64,000 nucleotides of DNA from Bog-756 sp963829235 (GTDB lineage: Bacteria > Actinomycetota > Acidimicrobiia > Acidimicrobiales > RAAP-2): assembly GCA_963829235.1 (NCBI GenBank), contig CAWHIF010000009.1:682001-746000 (forward strand), given 5' to 3'. Within the stretch, counting starts at the first letter, position 1, and every line of letters begins with the position of its first letter. Shown here piece by piece: positions 57,641-64,000 of the stretch. Below the pieces are notes generated by a model. That model was not told the DNA's origin. It did not search any database and saw only the letters and a program-made list of their open reading frames with translations. The translations under genes were made by a program, and so were the position numbers.

Positions 57641-58938
57641 CGGACCGATCTTCCCTGATGGGCGGGCGCCCTGTCATCCAGCGGCGTGACATCCACCGGC
57701 GTGTCATCCACCGGCGTGACACCCACCGGCGTGACACCGGCGCCCCCGGAGTCGACAACGGACGAGTAGACCTCCCGGTACCGCTCGGCGATCTCCACCC
57801 AGCCGAACTCCCGGACCCGCAGGTACCCGGCATCGCCGATCCGCCGCCGGCGATCGGGATCGAGCAGGAGGCTCTCGAGCACACCGGCGAACGCCGTGGT
57901 GTCGAACGGGTCCACCAGCACGCCGTCATTGCCGTCGCGGACGAACTCGGGAGGTCCGCCGCGGTTGGTCGCCACCACCGGCGCCCCGGCCCGCCACGCC
58001 TCGAGGATGACGATCCCGAACGGTTCGAGCCGGCTGGGCATGACGAACAGTGTCGCACCGGCCATGGCTTCGGCCACCTGCTGTCGGGACAGTCGACCCA
58101 CGAAGTGGACCCGGTCGGTGATGCCGAGCGCCGAGGCGGTCTGGTGGAGGCCGAGCATCGCCTCCCCCTGTCCGCCGACGACGAGATCCGCCGTCCGGCT
58201 GGCCTCATCGAGCGCCGCGTACGCGGCCAGGAGCAGGTCGAACCCCTTCTTCTCCACCACCCGTCCGAGCGCCAGGATGTAGGGGCCGTCCGGTCCGCCC
58301 TCCATGGTGGCGAACGGCCCGGAACCCCCGCTCGAGCGAGCACCGCCCGGTCGGGCACCGGCCTCGAAGAGGTCGACCCCGTTGGGGATCACCCGCCCTC
58401 GGCCCGGTGCCAACCCGAACCGTTTCTCGGCATCGGCCAGGGTGAAGGCGGAACAGCCGGTGACCGCGGCCGCCGTCCGCAGGGCCGCCCGAAGCGAGGA
58501 GCGCAGCACACGCGAGTCATCGAAGATGTCGGTGTCGTCCATCAGCGTCTCCCCTTGCAGGGTCACCACCAACGGGAGTCCGGTGATGCGGGACAGCGCG
58601 TGGGCGTAGACACCGTTGGGCCCGAAGCACTGCACGTGGAGGACGTCGGGACGAAAGGCCGCCACCGCGCTCCGCAACGAGAGTACCGAGCGGGTCCCGG
58701 TGATGGCCGAGCGGCGCACGGCCGACCAGTGCGTGGCCGGCAGCGGCATGGGCAGGCGACGGACCACGATCCCGTCGAGGAGCTCCGCTGTCTCCGGCGC
58801 GCTGTCGTCGCGGTGCCCGGTCCATACTTCGACCTCGTCTCCGACGGCGCCGAGCGACAGGGCCAGATGTCGGGTCAGCTCTTCGACACCGCCGAGCGAG
58901 GGAGGATACGAGCTGGGGAGGAGGGCGATGCGGGTCAT
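57637..58938 (-). CDS. Glycosyltransferase family 4
   Basis: 433 residues, ATG at 58938. N-domain: ALLPSSYPPSLGGVEELTRH and DVLHVQCFGPNGVYAHALSR. C-domain: ILALGRVVEKKGFDLLLAAY, DLVVGGQGEAMLG, VHFVGRLSRQQVAEAMAGAT, and E-x7-E in PSRLEPFGIVILEAWRAGAP. A C-terminal tail of about 25 residues (GVTPVGVTPVDDTPVDVTPL) is encoded by a 15-bp minisatellite. First gene of a coupled GT4-acpS-acp operon. Confidence 0.93.
   Translation of the reverse strand: MTRIALLPSSYPPSLGGVEELTRHLALSLGAVGDEVEVWTGHRDDSAPETAELLDGIVVRRLPMPLPATHWSAVRRSAITGTRSVLSLRSAVAAFRPDVLHVQCFGPNGVYAHALSRITGLPLVVTLQGETLMDDTDIFDDSRVLRSSLRAALRTAAAVTGCSAFTLADAEKRFGLAPGRGRVIPNGVDLFEAGARPGGARSSGGSGPFATMEGGPDGPYILALGRVVEKKGFDLLLAAYAALDEASRTADLVVGGQGEAMLGLHQTASALGITDRVHFVGRLSRQQVAEAMAGATLFVMPSRLEPFGIVILEAWRAGAPVVATNRGGPPEFVRDGNDGVLVDPFDTTAFAGVLESLLLDPDRRRRIGDAGYLRVREFGWVEIAERYREVYSSVVDSGGAGVTPVGVTPVDDTPVDVTPLDDRAPAHQGRSVR
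57683..57738 (-). repeat. 15-bp coding minisatellite in the GT4 tail
   Basis: GGCGTGACATCCACC-type units at 57683-57697, 57698-57712, 57713-57727 and a partial at 57728-57738. They encode the (G/D)-(V/D)-T-P-(V/L) pentapeptide repeats at the C-terminus. Being in multiples of 15, unit changes keep the frame. Confidence 0.85.
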
Positions 58939-59037
58939 GACGTCGGTCGGGTCGAGGGCCGCGACGGACCCGAAGTGGGCGCCGGCGGGGCCGAGGGAGA
59001 CGGGACGGGCAGAGGTGGACGGGACATGGCAGGTGGG

Positions 59038-60156
59038 TCAGGAGATGGTCGGGTTCAACCAGGGCTCGACGGCGGCCAGAACCGCCCCGCTCGGCTCAGG
59101 GGCGATCTGGCTCCAGTCGCCCACGCCCGGCGACCAGTAGTTGGAGAAGGCTGATGCGTACCAACCCGACAGGAACCCCTGTTCGGCGCAGTCGCAGTTG
59201 GGTGCCCAGCTGGCTGGGTGGATGCCCAGGATGTTCTCGATCTGTGCCTCGCCCCCCTGGGGCTCGACCGCCGCCGCGTCGACCTCGTGGCCGATTTCGA
59301 AGGCGGTGATCCCCGCCAGTTGATCGACCGTCTCCCCGGGGTAGACGTAGAGCACCGAGGTGCCTCCGGTTTGGCCCCAGGTGAAGGTGGTGTTGCCGTA
59401 GAAGCCCGGCGACGGCGCGTCGGCGATCGGGAGGAATTGGATCGAGTACCCGGGGATGTTCTGCCACGGGTACCGGACGAGGGCGAGGGCCTGAGCCCCC
59501 ATCTGCGAAGGAGTCAGGTCCGCCGGCGGAGGCGGGGTCGTCGTCGTCGGGGCCGGGGCCGGGGCGGGGGCCGGTGCCGGTGCCGGTGCTGCGGCGGCCA
59601 CCGGTGCCGGTGCTGGGGCCGCGGCCGGCTTGGCGGCGGCCACCGGAGCGGTCGTAGTGGGAGCGGGGGCGGTCGTCGACACGTGTCGTGCCGGAGCGAC
59701 CGGCGGCGGGGCGGTCGAGACCCGAGCCTCGGCCCGAGGTGTTGCGGCGGAGGTGGTTGCCGGCTTGACCACCGTCTTCGTGGCCCGATCGGCGGCGGAT
59801 CCTCCGCCACTGGCCAGCATGATCGACGCCGCCACCAACCCGGCCACCACGGCCACGACCGCCACCTCGAGCTTCAACAGTGAGCGACGGGCTCCGAACG
59901 TGGCCCGGTAGAGCCGGGCCAGGGGACCCGACGCCCGGCGGTCGGGACCGATGTACCCCGTCGAAAGGACCAGCCCGGGGTCGTCGAGCTCGGCCCGGAA
60001 TGCGGACCCAAGGGCGTCTTCCTCGCCGGTCCGGCCACCATCGAAACCTTGTGCCAGGCGGGGATCGGCGGACTGCTTCAACAGGGCGTCCCAGGCCGTA
60101 GTGGCGGATTGGTCGACCGCGCCGACAGAACCGCGCTCGGTCAGGGTTGAATCCAT
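59038..60156 (-). CDS. Membrane-anchored secreted protein with HE-containing domain, unrecognised
   Basis: 372 residues from the ATG at 60156. A cytoplasmic part (1-88) ends with the motif GYIGPDRRASG before the helix LEVAVVAVVAGLVAASIMLA (about 94-115). A long Ala-Pro-Thr linker (about 125-215) is followed by an external domain with TFTWGQTGGTSVLYVYPGET, ITAFEIGHEVDAAAV (a His-Glu pair like a zinc-protease helix) and several Cys and Trp (NCDCAEQGFLSGWYA). It shares the juxtamembrane Y-(I/V)-G-x-DRR motif with the neighbour at 60203. Possible wall-associated metalloenzyme; unproven. Confidence 0.8.
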   Translation of the reverse strand: MDSTLTERGSVGAVDQSATTAWDALLKQSADPRLAQGFDGGRTGEEDALGSAFRAELDDPGLVLSTGYIGPDRRASGPLARLYRATFGARRSLLKLEVAVVAVVAGLVAASIMLASGGGSAADRATKTVVKPATTSAATPRAEARVSTAPPPVAPARHVSTTAPAPTTTAPVAAAKPAAAPAPAPVAAAAPAPAPAPAPAPAPTTTTPPPPADLTPSQMGAQALALVRYPWQNIPGYSIQFLPIADAPSPGFYGNTTFTWGQTGGTSVLYVYPGETVDQLAGITAFEIGHEVDAAAVEPQGGEAQIENILGIHPASWAPNCDCAEQGFLSGWYASAFSNYWSPGVGDWSQIAPEPSGAVLAAVEPWLNPTIS

Positions 60157-60202
60157 GCCGACAAGATCGGCAGATTGGCGCCGGAGCTGAAGTCCCGGAC
60201 GC

Positions 60203-60868
60203 TCAGCGCTTGCGCGCCCGTGCCCGCTTGACCAGCTCCTGTCGCCGGATCGCTGCCTCGTGCCGCACGGCCGCCTCGTGCCGCACGGCCGCCTCGTGCC
60301 GCACGGCCGCCTGGCGCCGGACGCGTGCGGCGCGTGCCTCCCGATGGCGGGAGGCATCAGCCTGGCGCGCCACCGCTCGTCGGGCCGCCCTCTGCCGGGC
60401 CAGTTGGGCGCGGGCCGCCGACCGCGCCGCCCGGCTCCGGTCGCTCGCGGCCGCCCGCCCCGGCGTGGCCGGCCCGGGCGTACGGGGTGACGAGGGTAGG
60501 TATGCCACCGGGGGTTTGCTCGACGTGCCGGCCACAGCGGCGTGCGACGCCAGGAGCGTGAGGGGGACGGCAACGCTCAAGGTGACCACCACGACGGCAA
60601 GGACCTCCGCCGCCCTCAGCGTCGACCCGTGCCCGACCCGGTCGCGAGCCGGGCGGACGGCCGATATCCGGCGGTCCGCCCCCACGTAGTCAGGCGTGAT
60701 GATCAGCGGGTGGACGTAGAGGTCTTCCAGGAACTGCTCAGGTACGTCGACCTCCGACGGGCGGACGGGAGCATCGGCAGGTGCTGCCAGGAGCTGGTAC
60801 GCCGTCGGACCCGAGGCGCGCTTGTCCGCCCCGCGGGCTCGCTGCCCACCCCTCAAAACAGACTCCAC
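60203..60868 (-). CDS. Membrane protein with Arg/Ala-rich repeat tail
   Basis: 221 residues from a GTG at 60868 with GAGGAAAG 3-4 nt upstream. The N-terminal 75 residues carry VDVPEQFLEDLYVHPLIITP and PDYVGADRRISAVRP, one helix (EVLAVVVVTLSVAVPLTLLA) follows, then a strongly basic tail (RRAVARQADASRHREARAAR, then AAVRHEA x3). The tail looks coiled or cationic and could bind anionic glycan or wall polymers. It shares the Y-(I/V)-G-x-DRR motif with the gene at 59038. Function unknown. Confidence 0.75.
   Translation of the reverse strand: MESVLRGGQRARGADKRASGPTAYQLLAAPADAPVRPSEVDVPEQFLEDLYVHPLIITPDYVGADRRISAVRPARDRVGHGSTLRAAEVLAVVVVTLSVAVPLTLLASHAAVAGTSSKPPVAYLPSSPRTPGPATPGRAAASDRSRAARSAARAQLARQRAARRAVARQADASRHREARAARVRRQAAVRHEAAVRHEAAVRHEAAIRRQELVKRARARKR
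60255..60308 (-). repeat. 18-bp coding repeat, three perfect copies
   Basis: GCCTCGTGCCGCACGGCC at 60255-60272, 60273-60290 and 60291-60308, encoding AVRHEA units in the basic tail. Identity is exact, so it was expanded recently. Confidence 0.9.
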
Positions 60869-60943
60869 AGTCTTTCCTCGGCACGTTGCGGGCCAAGCTG
60901 AAGCGGAGAGGGCGAGGCGCCGTGGCCGGTGTCGGCGCCCCCC

Positions 60944-62005
60944 TCAGACGCCCACGCCCAGGGACCTGTAGACGTCCGCCGTGGCCCGGGCGGAACGACC
61001 CCAGCTCAGGGCCTTCACCCGCCCTCTGCCCCGGAGCGCCAGCTCGGAGCGCATTCCATCGTCCCGGACCAGCTCGCACAACGTCGCCGAGAGGCCGTCG
61101 ACGTCTCCTGGTGTGAACGTCCTGGCTCCGTCGCCCACGATCTCGACGATCGACGGGACCGGCGTGCTCACCACCGGAGCGCCGCAGGCCATGGCCTCGA
61201 CGGGGGGTAGCCCGAATCCCTCGTACCGGGACGCATAGCCCACCAACGTGGCCGCTCCGTACAGCGCGGGAAGATCACCCAGGGGGACGTGGCCGATCTC
61301 GACCGTCCCCGCGGGCGGTCGGTGGCCCCACAGGCCGTGACCGGTGAGAACCAGCGGGATCGGCAGCCGTCTGCAGGCCCCGGCCAGCGTGGCGATGTCC
61401 TTGCGGGGTTCGATGTTTCCCACGTGGAGGACGAACTGCTCGGGCAGTGCGTACTGCTTCCGCACCCTGTCCACGTCCTGCGCCGATGGCGGCGACATGG
61501 CGGGGCTCGGAGCCGAGTGGACGACCACGGCGTCGAAACCGAGGATCGCCTTGATCCGCTCGGCGGTGAACGACGAGACGGCGATGATGGTGTCGGCCCG
61601 CCGGAGTGCGTGCCCGACCAGTACCCGCTCGCCCATGACCCGGCGCCGCGGGAAGGCCCACGGCGTGTCCAGGACGGCCAGGTCGTGCACGGTCGAGACC
61701 GTGGGTCCGGGACGCCGCACGGGCAGGTCGACGTCCAAACCGTGGGTCAGGTCGGCCCTGCCGAACCCGATGGCGCCGGTCAGGGCCCGCCTGACCCCGC
61801 GCCCGTCGGCCTTGATCAACGGTTGGACGGCATCGGGCAGCTCGGAGACGCCGGCTGGATGGACCGCGGCGGCGAAGTCGGCGTCGACCTCTGCGACCAT
61901 GGCGGCCAGGAGCTCCCGGATGTAGGTGCTGACCCCACCGCCATGGGCGTCGAGCGGCAACGCGTTGTAGACGATCCGAGGTCGTGCGGCCGTCACTCCG
62001 GGCAC
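60944..62005 (-). CDS. Glycosyltransferase family 4
   Basis: 353 residues from a GTG at 62005. N-domain: RIVYNALPLDAHGGGVSTYI, GLDVDLPVRRPGPTVSTVHD, and VSSFTAERIKAILGFDAVVV. C-domain: VLHVGNIEPRKDIATLAGAC, and the donor-site E-x7-E in ASRYEGFGLPPVEAMACGAP. Retaining GT4 of the mannosyltransferase type, acting on lipid-linked oligosaccharide at the cytoplasmic face. Same strand and locus as the polymerase-like gene just upstream. Confidence 0.93.
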   Translation of the reverse strand: MPGVTAARPRIVYNALPLDAHGGGVSTYIRELLAAMVAEVDADFAAAVHPAGVSELPDAVQPLIKADGRGVRRALTGAIGFGRADLTHGLDVDLPVRRPGPTVSTVHDLAVLDTPWAFPRRRVMGERVLVGHALRRADTIIAVSSFTAERIKAILGFDAVVVHSAPSPAMSPPSAQDVDRVRKQYALPEQFVLHVGNIEPRKDIATLAGACRRLPIPLVLTGHGLWGHRPPAGTVEIGHVPLGDLPALYGAATLVGYASRYEGFGLPPVEAMACGAPVVSTPVPSIVEIVGDGARTFTPGDVDGLSATLCELVRDDGMRSELALRGRGRVKALSWGRSARATADVYRSLGVGV

Positions 62006-62024
62006 TGCAGAACCGGTGTGGGCC

Positions 62025-63521
62025 TCAATGGGCCGGATTGATGTGAGCCATGACCCTCTTCAGGCCGGTCGACCGGTCGGCTCCGGACGTCGCGGCCTCC
62101 CTCACCCCGGCCACCGCCCGAGCCAACGACGAACGGATGCGCCCGCGGGACAGTTCCGGTGACGGGCCACCGGGGGCGGTGCCGACCGGCGCGGCCAGCA
62201 GATCCGACTCCGATGCGCCCACGCCGCGCGCCATCCTGTCCATGTCGGCCATACCCAGGGAGATCCCGGCGATGATGAACGGTGCGATCGTCGATGCACC
62301 GATCCAGAAGATGTCGAACAGCCCATCCACGTAGTGGAACACGAGAATGACCAGACCGAGCGTGCCCAGCGCGTACGGGAGCCGGAACATCGTCCGTACG
62401 GTGACCCAGACCATGAACAAGAAGGCCAGCGATCCGATGATGCCGGTGGAGGCAAGGTTGTCGATGAAGACGTTGGGCGGAGCGGTCACGGTGATGAACT
62501 GCGGGAGATTGTAGAAACGCATCCCCTCGCCGAGGATCGGGCTCAGGTGCCAGACGTGCAGGGCGGCGGAGATCTGGTCGACCCGGGTGGTCACCGAGTT
62601 GAACTGGGGATTGTTACGGGCAGCGATGGTGAAGCTGAAGTAGAGGACCACGGCCGCCGGGAATGCGGCCAGCATCAAGAGCTTCGACCTGGCCCGCAGC
62701 TCGGGATTCAAGAAGGCGGCCAGCCCGATCGCCAGTATGAGCAGGATCACCGACTGGCGGCTCTGTGAGGCCAGCAGCCCCCCGATGCAGAGGTATTTGT
62801 TCACCCGGGCCTCGAGCCGGCCGATTCCCGTCCAGGGGGGATTGATCTGGGCGACCACGATGGCGATCCACATGATGGCGCCGATACCGTTCTTCTGGTA
62901 GACGCCCCACTGGGCCGGCTGGAAGTGGCCGGTCACGGCGTGCTCCATGGCGATCAGGGCCAGGATCGAGGAACCGGCTAGAAAGAGGCGGAATGCTTGC
63001 CTGGTCCGGCCGTTCGTGGCGATCACCCAGCCGACCAGCACGCTGCCCCCGACATAGGACCAGCGGTGGAACCACTCGACGATGTCGTCACGGAAGGGGT
63101 GGGCGATGACCACGAGGAGCAGTACGGCCTGGAACCACACGATGCCCATCAGGAACTGCCGCAGGTACGGCGCCTCCCGCCAACGGATGTACGTGAGGGA
63201 GACGAGCGCGGCGATGAACACCAGGAGGTCGGCGGCGCTCAGATTGGTGGTGGCGCCCCCCACCCGCTGGATCAGAAGGGTCCCCGGCAGGGCGATGACC
63301 ACGACGAGGAGCGGGTCGGCGATGACGATCCCGAGGACGAGGACCAAGCCGGCCAGCACCAGTCCGACCTTCCGGTTTCCGGCCACCGCGATCCCGATCG
63401 CTCCGGCCACCACCACGGTGGTCATCCACCCGGCCACGGCCCCAGCACGCCGGTCCCGCCGTCGCTGGATCCGCCTGTTGTCGACAGCCCCGGCCGAAGC
63501 CGGGCTGTTGGTGCGGCTCAT
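62025..63521 (-). CDS. O-antigen ligase / Wzy-like polymerase family membrane protein
   Basis: 498 residues from the ATG at 63521. About 10-12 transmembrane helices (VVVAGAIGIAVAGNRKVGLV, GLVLVLGIVIADPLLVVVIA and others). A large external loop with LLASQSRQSVILLILAIGLA and GEGMRFYNLPQFITVTAPPN is the WaaL/Wzy_C-like region, where arginines bind the pyrophosphate donor. It should polymerise or ligate lipid-linked repeat units. The C-terminal 80 residues are polar and cytosolic (SRGRIRSSLARAVAGVREAA). Confidence 0.85.
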   Translation of the reverse strand: MSRTNSPASAGAVDNRRIQRRRDRRAGAVAGWMTTVVVAGAIGIAVAGNRKVGLVLAGLVLVLGIVIADPLLVVVIALPGTLLIQRVGGATTNLSAADLLVFIAALVSLTYIRWREAPYLRQFLMGIVWFQAVLLLVVIAHPFRDDIVEWFHRWSYVGGSVLVGWVIATNGRTRQAFRLFLAGSSILALIAMEHAVTGHFQPAQWGVYQKNGIGAIMWIAIVVAQINPPWTGIGRLEARVNKYLCIGGLLASQSRQSVILLILAIGLAAFLNPELRARSKLLMLAAFPAAVVLYFSFTIAARNNPQFNSVTTRVDQISAALHVWHLSPILGEGMRFYNLPQFITVTAPPNVFIDNLASTGIIGSLAFLFMVWVTVRTMFRLPYALGTLGLVILVFHYVDGLFDIFWIGASTIAPFIIAGISLGMADMDRMARGVGASESDLLAAPVGTAPGGPSPELSRGRIRSSLARAVAGVREAATSGADRSTGLKRVMAHINPAH

Positions 63522-63769
63522 CGTGTCGGCACGCTCTCGCTCATCAATCCTCGGGGACTTCAATGATGACGGCCTCCGTAGCGTAGCCGCCGCCGCATCG
63601 GCAACCATGCCCCGTGCAATTGGATCTCAAGGTCTCACGTTCCGGTGTCGACGCTATCCACGAGCCCTAGCCCACAGGGATTCGCCTTCGCCCACGACGC
63701 GGGGTCGGACGATCGCCCGGCTGGCCGCGATGAGCCCGGCCGCGAGGAACAGGGCAGCGAGGAACAGGG

Positions 63770-64000
63770 ATGGCTACGCAGAAGCCCGCCGAGAGCATCG
63801 CACTCAGAGACGATCGAGGTACTGAGGCCGTGTCACTGGTGGTGTGCTCGCTCGAGCCCTGGGGGGATGTCAGAAGGAGGATCAGGATCCTCGTCGACGA
63901 GCTCGTCGAGCTCGACCCGACGCTCAACGTCCTCTTCGTCGCCCCCGCCCTCGACATCCCCCACCAATTGCGGACCGGCGGGTTCGCCGGCGTCACCGGT
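63770..64000 (+). CDS. Glycosyltransferase, N-terminal part, cut by the window edge
   Basis: 77 codons from the ATG at 63770, preceded by GAGGAACAGGG. VSLVVCSLEPWGDVRRRIRI, then LVDELVELDPTLNVLFVAPA, matches the N-terminus of family 4 glycosyltransferases (first beta strand plus helix, with the acceptor loop). The donor-binding half lies to the right of the window. Divergent from the polymerase-like gene. Confidence 0.75.
   Translation, partial: MATQKPAESIALRDDRGTEAVSLVVCSLEPWGDVRRRIRILVDELVELDPTLNVLFVAPALDIPHQLRTGGFAGVTG

Overview
The window is high-GC DNA from an actinobacterium, most likely of the class Acidimicrobiia or a close relative. This is an inference from several things: a WhiB iron-sulfur regulator, a luciferase-like F420-type oxidoreductase, an actinobacterial class A RNase P RNA, many starts that look leaderless (a TANNNT hexamer 6-8 nt before the start codon), and two secreted proteins with the GYWLVASDGGIF-type repeat that I associate with Acidimicrobiia. 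I see no plasmid, phage, insertion sequence, CRISPR array, rRNA or tRNA.

Layout. 1-2.4 kb: xseA (cut by the left edge) and rnpB. 2.4-11.2 kb: two very large secreted proteins facing each other, a 1696-residue Gly-rich/Ig-like repeat protein and an S53 (sedolisin) peptidase with C-terminal IPT/TIG domains. 11.2-20.2 kb: accessory genes. These include a dapA remnant, a methyltransferase, a beta-lactamase-fold hydrolase, a small leaderless operon with a strong terminator, a RibD/DHFR-like reductase, a GH1 glycosidase, and a membrane-anchored protein gene that appears split by a short direct repeat. 20.5-34.5 kb: signalling and transport. It holds a PAS-GGDEF-EAL protein, a cyclic-nucleotide-binding protein, a SIMPL protein, two TetR regulators, a DrrAB-like ABC exporter with twin operator-like sites, a Tat-exported phosphoesterase, a SecD-P1-head protein, a universal stress protein and methyltransferases. 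34.5-52.9 kb: mainly housekeeping and metabolism. It holds deaminases, a GT39 mannosyltransferase coupled to a TetR gene, DAHP synthase with an aromatic leader-peptide attenuator, an ADH/amidohydrolase/TetR catabolic cassette, a phosphoglycerate-mutase-like gene beside a Nudix-zinc-ribbon fusion, WhiB and an epimerase. 53-64 kb: an exopolysaccharide/cell-surface glycan locus. It has a low-molecular-weight tyrosine phosphatase, four glycosyltransferases, a polyprenyl glycosylphosphotransferase, an O-antigen-ligase-like polymerase, an acyl carrier protein with its own phosphopantetheinyl transferase, and two membrane proteins sharing a Y-(I/V)-G-x-DRR motif.

How the parts fit. The right-hand locus should build and export a lipid-linked glycan: the initiating sugar transferase makes undecaprenyl-PP-sugar, the GT4 enzymes extend it, and the Wzy/WaaL-like membrane protein polymerises or ligates it. 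The carrier-protein pair suggests acyl or aminoacyl decoration. The large secreted repeat proteins are probably surface or extracellular matrix components. The best-supported regulatory features are the Trp/Tyr/Phe attenuator ahead of DAHP synthase, the operator-promoter overlaps of the TetR genes, and a pair of overlapping hairpins near 24.1 kb that exclude each other. The most novel-looking items are the ACP-AcpS-glycosyltransferase operon, the two-gene leaderless operon at 14.76 kb, the 24.1-kb structured element, and a tyrosine phosphatase gene whose homology-supported start is a GTC codon.
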